From Facklamia sp. 7083-14-GEN3 (GTDB taxonomy: Bacteria > Bacillota > Bacilli > Lactobacillales > Aerococcaceae), in contig NZ_JANSGD010000002.1 of the NCBI RefSeq assembly GCF_024742075.1, positions 62,001-126,000 of the forward strand: 64,000 bases of DNA, written 5' to 3'. A program made the translations under genes and the position numbers. Below are positions 1 through 11,357 of this stretch, in pieces; position 1 is the first letter of the stretch; the number at the start of each line of letters is the position of its first letter. The notes under the pieces are model-generated. The model made no database searches. It was given only the letters and a program-made list of their open reading frames with translations, and was not told where the DNA came from.

Positions 1-681
1 ATCTCTTTCAACAAGACGTGTCATATCTTTTTCAAATGAAGGAATAAACTGTTTAGATCCTTCTAAGATAGTAACATTTGTTCCTAAGTTGGCATATACG
101 CCACCTAATTCTGTTCCGATAATTCCTCCACCAATAACCACTAAATCTTTAGGGATTTCTGGTAAGTTTAATCCGCCTGTAGAATCAATTACACGACCTT
201 TGAATTCAAAACCTGGAATTTCAATTGGACGTGATCCTGTTGCAACAATTGCATGCTTGAAAGTATAGGTTTGGGCCTCTTCTCCATTTACAACGCGAAG
301 AGTATCTTTATCAGAGAAGAACGCTTCTCCTTTAATAACCTCAACCTTATTCTTCTTAAGTAGCATTTCAACGCCAGAAGTCATCTTCGCAACAACTTCG
401 TTTTGTTTCCAATCTTGTGTTTTTTTCCAATCAATTTCCACATTAGAAGCCGAAATACCAAAAGTATCACCATGCTTAGCTTGATGATAAACATGTCCAG
501 CTTGGATTAATGCTTTTGAAGGAATACATCCTACGTTTAAACAAACGCCTCCAAAATATTCTCTTTCAACAATTGCTACTTTTTGACCTAGTTGTGCAGC
601 ACGAATAGCAGCTACATAACCTCCTGGACCTGCTCCAATAACGACTGTATCTAATTCAATTGCGAAATCTCCAACTACCAT
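1..681 (-). CDS. lpdA: dihydrolipoyl dehydrogenase (E3 of PDH), 3' end missing
   Basis: E3 reoxidises dihydrolipoyl groups of the pyruvate dehydrogenase complex using FAD and NAD+. The first 227 codons are visible, read from an ATG at 679-681; the rest lies beyond the window edge. The N-terminus has the FAD motif GAGPGG (about residues 17-22). The redox-active disulfide motif CLNVGC follows at about 47-52, and a second Rossmann motif GGGIIG lies near residue 185. The gene starts 7 nt after the pdhC stop, with an SD (GGAAGGA) inside the end of pdhC, so it is the last gene of the pdhA-B-C-lpd operon. Identification is secure; only the C-terminal dimerisation domain cannot be checked. Confidence 0.96.
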   Translation of the reverse strand, partial: MVVGDFAIELDTVVIGAGPGGYVAAIRAAQLGQKVAIVEREYFGGVCLNVGCIPSKALIQAGHVYHQAKHGDTFGISASNVEIDWKKTQDWKQNEVVAKMTSGVEMLLKKNKVEVIKGEAFFSDKDTLRVVNGEEAQTYTFKHAIVATGSRPIEIPGFEFKGRVIDSTGGLNLPEIPKDLVVIGGGIIGTELGGVYANLGTNVTILEGSKQFIPSFEKDMTRLVERD

Positions 682-688
682 TTGATCA

Positions 689-2401
689 CTATCCTTCCAT
701 TAATAATAGTTCTGGGTCTGCTAGGAAGCGTTTCACTTCATTAAGTGCACGCTGCGCAGTTGCTCCATCTACAATACGGTGGTCAAAGCTTAATGACAAC
801 TTGCATACACGTCCCACAGCTAACTCGCCCGCTTCATTGACAATAGGTTGTTGTACAATTGAACCGAAACCTAAGATAGCTACTTCAGGATGATTGATAA
901 TCGGACTGAACCATTTTCCGCCAGCTGATCCAATATTTGAAATAGTAATTGTTCCTTCTGTCATTTCAGACATCGGCAATGATCCCTCATGAGCCTTATT
1001 TGAAAGCTCAACGATTTCATTAGCGATTTGGAACATATTCTTAGTGTTAGCATCTTTAATGTTAGGTACATATAGTCCACGTTCTGTATCTGTCGCAATA
1101 CCTATATTATAATAGTTTTTGTAAACAATTTCATTAGAAACATCATCAATTGATGCATTAATAACGGGGAATTGCTTAGCAGCAGCGATTAAGGCCTTTA
1201 CAACATAAGGCAAGAACGTTAATTTAACCTCTTTTTCAGCTGCGATTGCTTTGTATTTCTTACGATGTTCCCATAATTTAGAAACTTCAACTTCATCAAA
1301 TAGAGTAACGTGAGGAGCTGTATGTTTAGAATTAACCATCGCTTTTGCGATAGCATTTCTGGTACCGGATAGGGCAACGCGTTCTTCTCGTTCTGTTTGG
1401 CTAGAAACAAATGGTTTAGCCTCAGCTTTTGTTGGTTGAATTTCAGTTTGAGCTGCAGTTTCTTTATCAGAGTTAGAAGTACTCACTTCTTGCTCAGAAT
1501 TAAGAGCTGCTGACTCATTCGTTTTAACTGATGAATTAAAGTTTGTAAGATCCTCTGCTGTGATGCGGCCGTTCTTACCAGAACCTGGAACGCGTGTAAT
1601 ATCAATTCCCATATCACGAGCTAGTTTACGAACAGAAGGCATAGCTAAAACGCGTCGGTTAGCTGCCTCATCATCAGAAAGACCTTGAACTTGAGGTATA
1701 TCTTTAGTTACAGAGGTTTCAATTACTGGATTTTTTTCAGCCGGAGCCGCTGCATCATCATAAGAGTTAGCAATAGCCTCTCCTTGTTCTTCTGCACTGA
1801 TGTCTTCTGATTGACCATTATGCTCTGGTGAATCAATTTCAACAATTACTTGACCCAATTGTGCGATCTGTCCTACTGGAACATGAATTTTTTTAACGGT
1901 ACCAGCTACTGGGGAAGGCAATTCTTCAACAGACTTATCGTTTTGAACTTCAACTAAACTATCATCTTCTTTGATGCTGTCACCTTCTTTAACAGCCCAT
2001 GAAACGATTTCTCCTTCCATAATTCCTTCACCTAAAGCTGGTAACTTGAATTTGAAATATGATCCATTGGATCCAGCTTGACTACCATTTTGTTTAGCTT
2101 CTACTTTCCTTGCAGGCTCTGCCGGAGTTTCTTCAACCTCTGGAGCCGGTTCATCTTCAAAACCTGGCGCATCAATTTCTACAATAATCTGTCCTAATTG
2201 AGCAATTTGTCCTGCTTCTACATGAATTTTTTTAATTGTTCCAGCTACTGGAGAAGGTAATTCTTCGACGGACTTATCATTTTGAATCTCAACCAGTGTA
2301 TCGTCCTCACTTATTTGGTCGCCTTCTTTAACAGCCCATGAAACGATTTCTCCTTCCATAATTCCTTCACCTAAAGCTGGTAACTTAAATTGGAATGCCA
2401 T
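689..2401 (-). CDS. pdhC: dihydrolipoamide acetyltransferase (E2 of PDH), two lipoyl domains
   Basis: E2 is the core of pyruvate dehydrogenase and transfers acetyl from lipoamide to CoA. The 570 residues hold two nearly identical lipoyl domains (about 1-80 and 117-195), each with the lipoylation site DKSVEE. An Asp/Glu/Pro/Ala-rich linker follows. A peripheral subunit-binding domain lies at about 255-290 ([12 protein letters not shown]). The catalytic acetyltransferase domain carries the DHRIVDG motif near residue 540. Many Gram-positive E2s have one lipoyl domain, so the duplicated domain accounts for the extra length. The gene lies between pdhB (73-nt gap) and lpd (7-nt gap). Confidence 0.97.
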   Translation of the reverse strand: MAFQFKLPALGEGIMEGEIVSWAVKEGDQISEDDTLVEIQNDKSVEELPSPVAGTIKKIHVEAGQIAQLGQIIVEIDAPGFEDEPAPEVEETPAEPARKVEAKQNGSQAGSNGSYFKFKLPALGEGIMEGEIVSWAVKEGDSIKEDDSLVEVQNDKSVEELPSPVAGTVKKIHVPVGQIAQLGQVIVEIDSPEHNGQSEDISAEEQGEAIANSYDDAAAPAEKNPVIETSVTKDIPQVQGLSDDEAANRRVLAMPSVRKLARDMGIDITRVPGSGKNGRITAEDLTNFNSSVKTNESAALNSEQEVSTSNSDKETAAQTEIQPTKAEAKPFVSSQTEREERVALSGTRNAIAKAMVNSKHTAPHVTLFDEVEVSKLWEHRKKYKAIAAEKEVKLTFLPYVVKALIAAAKQFPVINASIDDVSNEIVYKNYYNIGIATDTERGLYVPNIKDANTKNMFQIANEIVELSNKAHEGSLPMSEMTEGTITISNIGSAGGKWFSPIINHPEVAILGFGSIVQQPIVNEAGELAVGRVCKLSLSFDHRIVDGATAQRALNEVKRFLADPELLLMEG

Positions 2402-2474
2402 ATAATTTTTTCTCCTTTTCTTAACCTAACTAGAAAGCAAGCAGATGAAACATCTGCTTGAAATCATTTATCGT

Positions 2475-3452
2475 CTAAAAATCTTCTAATTCTTTTGCTT
2501 TCTCTACAATATCTTCTGCATTTGGTAACCAATCTCTTTCAGCCATTCCAAATGGGAAAACTGTATCAGGTGCAGCCACAAATCCAATTGGTGCTTTTAG
2601 AGAAAGAACTGCACGTTCAGAAATCTCAGCAATCACTTTACTTCCAACACCTGCTTGACGTTGTGCTTCTTGAACGACAATTACTTTTCCTGTTTTTTCG
2701 ACAGAAGCAATGATAGTTTCAATATCTAATGGTTGAACAGTTCTTAAGTCAAGAACTTCAACATTAACGCCTTCTTTAGCTAATGTTTCCGCTGCTTTTA
2801 CTGATTCTTGTACCATAGCACCGTATGCAATTAAAGTTAAGTCTGTACCTTCTTTAACAACTTTGGCCTTACCTAAAGGAACAGTATATTCTCCTTCTGG
2901 AACTTCTTCACGGAAAGAACGGTATAATTTCATATGCTCCAAGAAGTATACTGGATCATTATCGCGGATAGCTGAAATTAATAATCCTTTAGCATCATAA
3001 GGATTAGAAGGGATCACCACTTTAAGTCCTGGTGACTGAGCCAATAGGCCTTCTAATGAGTCTGCATGAAGCTCAGGTGTGTGAACTCCACCTCCAAAAG
3101 GAGAACGGAATGTAATTGGTAGATTACGTGAAGCTCCCATACGATAACGTGTACGGGCTGCTTGAGCCACAACAGAGTCCATTGTTTCAAACACAAATCC
3201 ATTAAATTGAATCTCAGGAATTGGACGGAATCCTTCAAGAGCTAATCCGATAGCCATACCACTGATACCAGATTCAGCTAGCGGGGTATCCATTACTCGT
3301 TCTTCGCCAAATTCTTCTTGTAAACCTTGAGTTGCACGGAAAACTCCACCGTTTTTACCCACATCTTCTCCGAAAACAAGTGTACGGTCGTTTGTGCGCA
3401 ATTCATTGGCTAAGGCTTCTGTAATAGCCTCAATCATTGTTAATTTAGCCAT
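2475..3452 (-). CDS. pdhB: pyruvate dehydrogenase E1 beta subunit
   Basis: This is the beta half of the thiamine-diphosphate E1 heterotetramer that decarboxylates pyruvate and acetylates the E2 lipoyl group. At 325 aa it is the normal family length. It has the transketolase pyrimidine-binding region ([14 protein letters not shown], about 28-41) and a C-terminal transketolase domain ([13 protein letters not shown]). Its ATG lies 2 nt after the pdhA stop, so translation is probably coupled. The 325 residues match branched-chain E1 beta in general, but linkage to pdhA, the double-lipoyl E2 and lpd favours pyruvate as substrate. Confidence 0.96.
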   Translation of the reverse strand: MAKLTMIEAITEALANELRTNDRTLVFGEDVGKNGGVFRATQGLQEEFGEERVMDTPLAESGISGMAIGLALEGFRPIPEIQFNGFVFETMDSVVAQAARTRYRMGASRNLPITFRSPFGGGVHTPELHADSLEGLLAQSPGLKVVIPSNPYDAKGLLISAIRDNDPVYFLEHMKLYRSFREEVPEGEYTVPLGKAKVVKEGTDLTLIAYGAMVQESVKAAETLAKEGVNVEVLDLRTVQPLDIETIIASVEKTGKVIVVQEAQRQAGVGSKVIAEISERAVLSLKAPIGFVAAPDTVFPFGMAERDWLPNAEDIVEKAKELEDF

Positions 3453-3454
3453 AA

Positions 3455-4813
<1,359 letters not shown>

Positions 4814-4842
4814 TTGACAAAATTTTAAAAAAATCCTATACT
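4814..4842 (+). promoter_or_regulatory. sigma-A promoter of tRNA-Arg
   Basis: A perfect -35 TTGACA (4814-4819), 17-bp spacer and TATACT -10 (4837-4842) end 14 bp before the mature tRNA 5' end. This fits a strong stable-RNA promoter. Confidence 0.9.
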
Positions 4843-4856
4843 AACATAGTTGTTAT

Positions 4857-4930
4857 GTGCCAGTAGCTCAGCTGGATAGAGCAACGGTCTTCTAAACCGT
4901 AGGTCGCAGGTTCGAATCCTGCCTGGCATA
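4857..4930 (+). tRNA. tRNA-Arg (anticodon UCU)
   Basis: A full cloverleaf can be drawn: acceptor GTGCCAG with CTGGCAT, D arm GCTC/GAGC, anticodon stem ACGGT/ACCGT around loop CTTCTAA, and T arm GCAGG-TTCGAAT-CCTGC. The anticodon TCT reads AGA (and possibly AGG) arginine codons. The discriminator is A and the CCA tail is not encoded. The first acceptor pair is a G-T wobble. Confidence 0.97.
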
Positions 4931-4943
4931 TTTTATAACATTT

Positions 4944-4996
4944 AAACCACTTCAGTTGTTCTCTATTGATAGAGTTCCATTGAGGTGGTTTTTTAT
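4944..4996 (+). terminator. terminator of tRNA-Arg
   Basis: Stem AAACCACTTCA (4944-4954) pairs with TGAGGTGGTTT (4981-4991) with one G-T wobble, and a T run follows. Confidence 0.85.
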
Positions 4997-5105
4997 TTTG
5001 ATTATTTAATATTCTAATAGATTGCATCTACTTATAGAATTATTTCATAGATATTTACTACCATTTATTACTTAATAGTACTAGAATACTGGCAGGAGGG
5101 ATATT

Positions 5106-6074
5106 ATGAAAAAAATCACAAATCTACTTATCGTTTTATTATTATCAGTAGGTCTTAGCTCGTTTAACAGTATCACTAGCTATGCTAATGATACTGAGAA
5201 CTCCAATGTTGAAACTGTTGAAGATGAATCAAATGAAGATAAAACTAATTCCAATCGTTTTAATGGAGATTATATCGTTGATGCTGATTATTTGGCTTCA
5301 AAAATCGGTGATTCAGATACTATAATTATCGACACCCGTGGTCCCAAAGAAGCTAAAAAAGGTCATGTCTCAGGGGCCATTGCTATGGTTTGGCAAGATT
5401 TAGCAGATGTGGATAATAAAAAACCAGGCGAAGAAGGATGGGGACATATCCTAGCTAAAGAAGAATTAGCTAAGAAGTTAGGCGAATTAGGAATTGATCC
5501 TGCTAAGGAGATCATTCTTTATTCTGTAGCTAATGCTGGCTGGGGCGATGACGGACGCATTCTTTGGGTGCTTAAAGCCGCTGGTTACCAGAACTTAAAA
5601 ATGGTAGATGGCGGCTTCCAAGCAATTGCTAAATCTGATATCGAAATGGTTAAAGACCAAGTAACTTTAGAACCAGTGGAAGTAACTGTCGAAGATATCG
5701 ATCGCACAGCTATTATTGATACACAAGAATTAACTGAGACAATTGCCGATTATAAAATCCTTGACTCACGTGAAAAAGACGAGTTCGAAGGTGCAACTTA
5801 TTATGGAGAAGCCAAAGGTGGTCACTTACCTGGTGCAATTAATATTCCATATACAGAGCTTTATAATGATGAGGACTTATTAAAATCAAATGAAGAATTA
5901 GAGGCTCTTTTCTTAGAAAAAGGATTTAATAAGGAAGATGCTATCGTCACTTATTGTACTGGAGGTATTCGTTCGGCCTATATGCAATTAATTATGGAAA
6001 TGCTAGGTTTTGAAAATGTTAAGAACTATGAAGGTTCTTATTATAATTGGGCAACTATTAATGAAGTTGAATAA
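5106..6074 (+). CDS. secreted two-domain rhodanese (sulfurtransferase)
   Basis: This predicted exported thiosulfate/3-mercaptopyruvate-type sulfurtransferase has 322 aa. An N-terminal signal peptide (MKK, then hydrophobic residues to about 27, with cleavage near SYA) precedes an acidic linker. Two rhodanese domains follow, at about 48-180 and 195-320. The second has an intact active-site loop CTGGIRS; in the first, the corresponding loop carries no cysteine, as is usual for tandem rhodaneses. It has a strong SD (GGCAGGAGGG) and is a single-gene unit between the tRNA and a strong terminator. The substrate is unknown. Extracellular location is inferred only from the signal peptide. Confidence 0.9.
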   Translation: MKKITNLLIVLLLSVGLSSFNSITSYANDTENSNVETVEDESNEDKTNSNRFNGDYIVDADYLASKIGDSDTIIIDTRGPKEAKKGHVSGAIAMVWQDLADVDNKKPGEEGWGHILAKEELAKKLGELGIDPAKEIILYSVANAGWGDDGRILWVLKAAGYQNLKMVDGGFQAIAKSDIEMVKDQVTLEPVEVTVEDIDRTAIIDTQELTETIADYKILDSREKDEFEGATYYGEAKGGHLPGAINIPYTELYNDEDLLKSNEELEALFLEKGFNKEDAIVTYCTGGIRSAYMQLIMEMLGFENVKNYEGSYYNWATINEVE

Positions 6075-6080
6075 TTGATT

Positions 6081-6126
6081 AAAAGCCCCTTGCTGATAAA
6101 AAATCAGTAAGGGGCTTTTATTTTTG
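6081..6126 (+). terminator. terminator of the rhodanese gene
   Basis: AAAAGCCCCTT (6081-6091) pairs with AAGGGGCTTTT, followed by T-rich DNA. Confidence 0.9.
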
Positions 6127-6144
6127 AATACCCATAAAATAAAG

Positions 6145-6167
6145 AAGACTCAGCAAGCTGAGTCTTT
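6145..6167 (-). terminator. terminator of efp
   Basis: A perfect 10-bp stem AAGACTCAGC / GCTGAGTCTT with an AA loop is followed on the minus strand by a T-rich stretch. It lies just after the efp stop. Confidence 0.75.
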
Positions 6168-6172
6168 TATAC

Positions 6173-6736
6173 TTATTTATTCGCTCTTCCTTTGTAAGAT
6201 CCGTCTGCTGTTCCGATTTCTAAAGCTTCTCCCGCTTCAATAAAATCTGGTACATTGACTACTAGACCTGTTTCCATTGTAGCAGGCTTACCTGATCCTG
6301 TAACAGTAGCGCCTTTAATAGAAGGTTGTGTTTCAGATACCGTTAACACAACTGTTCCTGGCAATTCAACTCCGATTACTTCGCTGCCGAAAAATTGGAT
6401 TTTACAGTTCATATTGTCTAACAAGTATAATAATTCGTTTTCAATGGTATCAGCTGGTAATTCATATTGCTCGTATGTTTCTAAATCCATAAACACAGCC
6501 ATACCATCCATCTTGTATAGATATTGAACTTCTTTAGTATCTAAATATGCGCGTTCAAACTTTTGATCAGGTCGAAAAGTAGTATCATAGGTTGCCCCTG
6601 AGCGAACATTGCGAAGTTTCATACGCATAACAGTATTCCCTTTACCCGGCTTATGGTGACTTGCTTCTAATACTTTAATTAAGTTCCCATCATCCACAAA
6701 AGTCATACCGGCTTTTAAATCTGTTGCTGAAATCAT
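6173..6736 (-). CDS. efp: elongation factor P
   Basis: EF-P enters the ribosomal E site and relieves stalling at proline stretches. Its 187 aa match the family. The N-terminal KOW-like domain has the loop [11 protein letters not shown], whose Lys at about 32 is the usual modification site, and two OB domains follow. In Bacillus, efp sits between the yqhT peptidase and yqhY-nusB. Here those genes lie 11 kb away and efp is a single-gene unit with its own terminator, so the block has been rearranged. Confidence 0.97.
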   Translation of the reverse strand: MISATDLKAGMTFVDDGNLIKVLEASHHKPGKGNTVMRMKLRNVRSGATYDTTFRPDQKFERAYLDTKEVQYLYKMDGMAVFMDLETYEQYELPADTIENELLYLLDNMNCKIQFFGSEVIGVELPGTVVLTVSETQPSIKGATVTGSGKPATMETGLVVNVPDFIEAGEALEIGTADGSYKGRANK

Positions 6737-6831
6737 CCTATCTTCTCCTAACTTCTTTCAAATTACTTATGTATTATACCACAGAATATTAAATTCAAAC
6801 AATCTATTCCCTAGATTAGCCAATAGTAGAA

Positions 6832-7398
6832 TTAGATTATTTTTAAATCTTTTTTAGCATACCAAGGCGCTTGATCATTAATATGATCATAAAACATGAT
6901 ACCGTGTAAATGGTCGATCTCATGTTGAGCCACTACCGCTTGATAGTTTCTTAGTTTTAAAGTGTGCTCTTCTCCTTCTATATCTTGATAAGTAAGCGTG
7001 ATTCTTTGAGGACGAGCTACATAGCCTTCCACTTCACGGTCGACAGATAAGCATCCTTCGCCCTCACTCAAAGCAACTTCTTGAACAGAATGTCTAGTAA
7101 TAACAGGATTTATAAAAATTTGACTCATTTCTTCACCCGAAATATTTCCTTCATCATCGAATGTATAAATTTGCATGGCAAAAATCTGTTTACTTATATT
7201 GATTTGAGGAGCTGCCAAGCCAACACCTGCTCTTAGACCATATTTTTCTGCCTTTTCCTTATCCTGACTATTCTTTAGAAACTCAAGCATTTCCAAAGCT
7301 TTTTCCTTTAAAGAAGGGTCCATGGGAAAAGCTACCTTTTCTGCCTTTAAACGCAAGGTTGGATGTCCTTCTTTAATAATATCTTTCATCGTTAACAT
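6832..7398 (-). CDS. def: peptide deformylase
   Basis: This metallo-hydrolase removes the N-formyl group from new proteins. All three family motifs are present: GVGLAAPQI, EGCLSV and QHEIDHLHG (Cys and two His metal ligands, Glu catalytic). It is a Gram-positive type 2 form of about 188 aa. A longer reading frame starts two codons upstream (7404), but that ATG touches the SD (AAAGGAGG). The ATG at 7396-7398 has 6-nt spacing and is preferred. Confidence 0.95.
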   Translation of the reverse strand: MLTMKDIIKEGHPTLRLKAEKVAFPMDPSLKEKALEMLEFLKNSQDKEKAEKYGLRAGVGLAAPQINISKQIFAMQIYTFDDEGNISGEEMSQIFINPVITRHSVQEVALSEGEGCLSVDREVEGYVARPQRITLTYQDIEGEEHTLKLRNYQAVVAQHEIDHLHGIMFYDHINDQAPWYAKKDLKII

Positions 7399-7421
7399 TT
7401 TCATCCTCCTTTAAAATCATA

Positions 7422-8651
7422 CTAATGGTTTAATTTACGACGGTAGCCCGTCACTCGATAGAATTGATGCTCTTCATCAAATTCTAAACTTTCAACTAAC
7501 GTATTTTGCTGATAAAGCGATAAGAGATCTGCTTCTTCTGGTAAAACTTTTACAGAGTATGCTTCAGCTGATTGAATACAAAGATCCCAAATCGCTTCTT
7601 TTAATTTTTCGATATCTGCTACCTTTAAAGCAGATATCGTTATATTAGGTTTTTGAATAGCGACAAAAGACTCTTCCATTGCATCTTTTTTATTATAAAC
7701 AGTTAAAATAGGAATATGGTCTGCTTCAATATCTTTTAAAATGCGGTTAACTGTCTCTTCGTGCATGAGATGGGCAGGATTAGAAGCATCCACTACATGT
7801 AATAAAACATCCATATATCGAATTTCTTCCAACGTTGACTTAAAGGACTCAATTAATTGAGTAGGTAATTCTTCAATAAAGCCTACTGTGTCCGTCAAAG
7901 TAAACATTGGGTGACCATGGATGGCGAATTGTCTTGTAAGAGGGTCTAAAGTCGCAAATAATTGGTTTTGAACAAAAGTTTCACTTTCCGTCATTTTACT
8001 CAAAATAGTAGACTTTCCAGCATTTGTATAGCCTACTAAACCAATATTGAACTCACGACCACTATGACGATTTTCACGTGTTCGTTTGCGATGCTGTGCT
8101 ACTTCCTGCAATTCTTTTTTTATTTGAGTAATGCGCGAGCGGATATGACGTCGATCGGTCTCTAATTGAGTTTCCCCTGGACCTCTGGTACCAATTCCTC
8201 CTCCTAAACGAGAAAGAGACTTACCTTGACCACCAATTCTTGGTAATAAATATTGATATTGAGCTAATCCGACTTGCAGCTTTCCTTCGCGACTCTTAGC
8301 TCGCATGGCAAATATATCGAGAATTAACTGAACACGGTCAATGACTTTCACACCTAATTCCGCTTCAATCACCTTATTCATACTTGGTGAAAGAGCATTA
8401 AAGAAGATAACCAGATCAATAGCATCACTTTCCACATAGAGCCTGATTTCTTCTAACTTACCAGATCCTACAGCAGAATGATGATTTAGCCTGGGTAAGT
8501 TTTGTATTATTGTTTTAATGACCACGCCTTTTGCTGTTTGGGTCAAGGATTCCATCTCTGAAATTAATTCCATAAAACGATCTTCTTGATAAGCATCCGT
8601 TCGGATACCTACTATTAGGACCCTTTCGGGCCCTTTACTAGTTTCAATCAT
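7422..8651 (-). CDS. hflX: ribosome-associated GTPase HflX
   Basis: HflX is a GTPase that splits stalled or heat-damaged ribosomes. The 409 aa have the N-terminal HflX domain with the glycine-rich linker (GGIGTRGPGETQLE). The G domain follows with P-loop GYTNAGKST (about 207-215), the G3 motif DTVGFI and G4 motif NKKD. Its start overlaps the miaA stop by 4 nt (ATGA), the same miaA-hflX linkage seen in many bacteria. Confidence 0.95.
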   Translation of the reverse strand: MIETSKGPERVLIVGIRTDAYQEDRFMELISEMESLTQTAKGVVIKTIIQNLPRLNHHSAVGSGKLEEIRLYVESDAIDLVIFFNALSPSMNKVIEAELGVKVIDRVQLILDIFAMRAKSREGKLQVGLAQYQYLLPRIGGQGKSLSRLGGGIGTRGPGETQLETDRRHIRSRITQIKKELQEVAQHRKRTRENRHSGREFNIGLVGYTNAGKSTILSKMTESETFVQNQLFATLDPLTRQFAIHGHPMFTLTDTVGFIEELPTQLIESFKSTLEEIRYMDVLLHVVDASNPAHLMHEETVNRILKDIEADHIPILTVYNKKDAMEESFVAIQKPNITISALKVADIEKLKEAIWDLCIQSAEAYSVKVLPEEADLLSLYQQNTLVESLEFDEEHQFYRVTGYRRKLNH

Positions 8652-9601
8652 TGTTTCTCCTTTTCAATTTCTTCTAGGAAATTTGCGATTAATTTACTGG
8701 CTTCTTCTTCATAATCTGGATTGCTTAAGTCAATCCAATGCTGATTTTTCATACGGTTACGATACCATGTCAATTGTCTTTTTGCATAACGGCGACTATT
8801 TTGTTGAATGGTTGCAATTGTTTCTTCAAGTGATTGTTCTTGTTCAAAATAAGGCCACCACTCTTTATAGCCAATGCCTTTCATACTTGAAAGGTCTAAA
8901 TTTTTATTGCTTTGATAAAGTTGACGGGCTTCATTTTCCAAGCCTTCTTCAATCATTAGTTCAACTCTACGATTGATTCGATCATATAATTCTTCACGAG
9001 GGCGATTCAAAATAATCAGCAGTTCATTAAACCGCGATTGACGATTGCTTATATCAGTCTGACTTGAAAACAGTTTGCCCGTTTGCTTGATAACTTCTAG
9101 AGCTCTTACAATCCGACGGCCATTTTGTAGGGGAATTTTCTTTGCAGCTAAAGGGTCGATGGCATTCAATTCTTGCCAAAGAATAGTTTCTCCTTCTCCT
9201 TGCAATCTTTCTTCTAAATGTTTACGGTATTGAGAATCCATTGACTCCTGACCACCAAATGAAAGATCGTAAAGTAAGCCTTCTAAATAAAGGCCCGTCC
9301 CTCCCACTAATATGGGCAAATCTCTTTCGGCGGAAATTTGCTCGATTGCATGACTAGCATCGGCTTGAAACTGGCTGGCATCGTAATTTTCTTGGGGATT
9401 ATTGATGTCTAAGAGGTGGTGAGGAACTCCTGCCATTTCTTCCGGTCTAATTTTACCTGTTCCAACATCCAATCCACGATATACTTGCATTGAATCAGCA
9501 TTTATAATCTGTCCTTTAAAGCGTTTAGCTAAATTGATTGAAAGAGCTGTTTTTCCAACCCCTGTTGGTCCAGTAATCACTACTATCGGTAGTTTATTCA
9601 A
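8648..9601 (-). CDS. miaA: tRNA dimethylallyltransferase
   Basis: MiaA transfers dimethylallyl to A37 of tRNAs that read UNN codons. The 317 aa contain the P-loop GPTGVGKTALS (about 10-20), the DSMQVYRGLDVGTGK substrate loop and the LVGGTGLY motif. It is 11 nt downstream of recN and overlaps hflX by 4 nt, so the three are probably co-transcribed. Confidence 0.96.
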   Translation of the reverse strand: MNKLPIVVITGPTGVGKTALSINLAKRFKGQIINADSMQVYRGLDVGTGKIRPEEMAGVPHHLLDINNPQENYDASQFQADASHAIEQISAERDLPILVGGTGLYLEGLLYDLSFGGQESMDSQYRKHLEERLQGEGETILWQELNAIDPLAAKKIPLQNGRRIVRALEVIKQTGKLFSSQTDISNRQSRFNELLIILNRPREELYDRINRRVELMIEEGLENEARQLYQSNKNLDLSSMKGIGYKEWWPYFEQEQSLEETIATIQQNSRRYAKRQLTWYRNRMKNQHWIDLSNPDYEEEASKLIANFLEEIEKEKQ

Positions 9602-9612
9602 ACTAAAACCTC

Positions 9613-11337
9613 CTAATTCTGTTGATAGGATGTGAGCAGGTCTTGAGCCACTTTTAGACTGGATTCAGATTGCACTTCACCCGACATCATGCCAGCAATC
9701 ATGTTTACTCGCTCTTCTGCTGATAAATAATCCACTTGAGTAACCGTACGTTCTTGATTAATTTCTTTTTTTATAATTAGCTGTTGGTCAGCTGCGGCAG
9801 CTACCTGTGCCAAATGGGTGATGCATAAGACTTGTTTGTTCCGAGCAATTTTAGCCATTTTACTAGCTATAGCACTAGCGACTCTACCAGAAACACCGGT
9901 ATCAATTTCATCAAATATTAAGGTCTCAACCGCTTGATTTCTTGCAAAAATTGTCTTTAAAGCCAACATAAAACGTGAAAGCTCACCACCAGAAGCGATT
10001 TTGGCAAGAGGTTGACTTTCTTCTCCCAAGTTAGTCGTCGAGTAGAATTCAACCTGATCCATCCCCGTTTCATTTAAACGTATATAAGACTTAGAAAAGA
10101 ATGATTGCAAGCTAGAATCCTCTTCTAGCTGACGTATCTTGACCTCAAATTGAGTATGTGGCATGTAGAGTTCTTTCAACTGACCTTCAACTTCGGATAT
10201 AATTTCTTTTGCTGCTTCTTTACGAAGATTTGATATGCTTTGTGCTAACTCAAAAGCCTCTTCATAAGCTTTAAGGAAAGCTTCCTGCGTTTGTTTTTGA
10301 TAACTTTCAAAATGTTTAATTTGATCAATTTCCTTTATAAGTTCAAGCTGATAATCGATTAATTCTTCAAGATTGCGTCCATATTTTTTTTGAACTTTTT
10401 CCAACTGACTCAATCTTCTTTGAATTTCATCTATCACTTGTTCATCATAATCTGGAACATCAAAGGAAAAGGCAATTTCTCGACTCAATTCTTTCAAGTC
10501 TACTTGCAGGTTTTGCAAACGCTCCTCAAATGTTAAGTATTGATTATCAAATTTTCCTAAGTTCTTTAATAAATAAAGCACTCGCTCAATTTGCTGATCA
10601 ATACTGGCTTCTTGATCGGTCAATAGCTGATTAATTTCATTAAGATGCTGACTCATTAGCTGCGCATTTTGGAGCCTTTTACTTTGCTGTAGCAGTTTCT
10701 GATCCTCATCTGCCACTAAATCTAAATTATTTAATTCTTCTAACTGGAACTCTAAATAATTTAAACGTTGAAGTGCTTCTTGTTCGTCAAATTTCTTAGT
10801 TAACAATTGCTGTCTTAAATTTTGATAATGTCTATAAGCTAGCTGATAATTTTCTTTAACTTGAATTAAACTCTCACTAGCAAAAAGATCTAGTAATTCA
10901 AGATGTCGTGAGGAATCTAACAGAGCTTGATGTTCATTTTGGCCGTGAATATCTACCAAATAACGCCCAATTTGTTTTAGCATGGTAACATTAGCTGGTC
11001 GTTGATTAATTTTAATGACATTCCGTCCACTCTTATGGATCTCACGCTGAATCAAAAGGTCATCTTCTGGGTCCTCAATTTCAATTCCAATTGCTTGCAA
11101 TTGCACTAAAAGTTTGTCATTTCCCTGCAGGCTGAAGAGACCTTCAATAAATAGATTTGAGCTTCCTTTTCGAATAAACTCAGTAGAACCTCTTCCACCG
11201 CATAAAATACCAATTGCATCAATAATAATCGACTTCCCTGCACCGGTTTCCCCTGATAGCACAGTCATCCGTTCATCAAAATCAATAGAAACTTGATCAA
11301 TAATTGCAAAGTTTTCAATTCTTAAACTGATTAACAT
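9613..11337 (-). CDS. recN: DNA repair protein RecN
   Basis: RecN is an SMC-like ATPase that acts early at double-strand breaks. The 574 aa have Walker A GETGAGKS (about 30-37), a long coiled coil (about 150-360), and a C-terminal ABC signature ASGGELSRFMLA with Walker B LIFDEIDTGVSG. It follows tlyA by 20 nt. In many Firmicutes argR lies between tlyA and recN; it is absent here. No LexA box is obvious at this gene. Confidence 0.96.
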   Translation of the reverse strand: MLISLRIENFAIIDQVSIDFDERMTVLSGETGAGKSIIIDAIGILCGGRGSTEFIRKGSSNLFIEGLFSLQGNDKLLVQLQAIGIEIEDPEDDLLIQREIHKSGRNVIKINQRPANVTMLKQIGRYLVDIHGQNEHQALLDSSRHLELLDLFASESLIQVKENYQLAYRHYQNLRQQLLTKKFDEQEALQRLNYLEFQLEELNNLDLVADEDQKLLQQSKRLQNAQLMSQHLNEINQLLTDQEASIDQQIERVLYLLKNLGKFDNQYLTFEERLQNLQVDLKELSREIAFSFDVPDYDEQVIDEIQRRLSQLEKVQKKYGRNLEELIDYQLELIKEIDQIKHFESYQKQTQEAFLKAYEEAFELAQSISNLRKEAAKEIISEVEGQLKELYMPHTQFEVKIRQLEEDSSLQSFFSKSYIRLNETGMDQVEFYSTTNLGEESQPLAKIASGGELSRFMLALKTIFARNQAVETLIFDEIDTGVSGRVASAIASKMAKIARNKQVLCITHLAQVAAAADQQLIIKKEINQERTVTQVDYLSAEERVNMIAGMMSGEVQSESSLKVAQDLLTSYQQN

Positions 11338-11357
11338 AAGGCACCTCTTTGCATTGT

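Noticed and set aside
4836-5027. 63-aa minus-strand frame across the tRNA
   Set aside because: It is the antisense of the tRNA-Arg gene and its terminator; the structure explains the frame.
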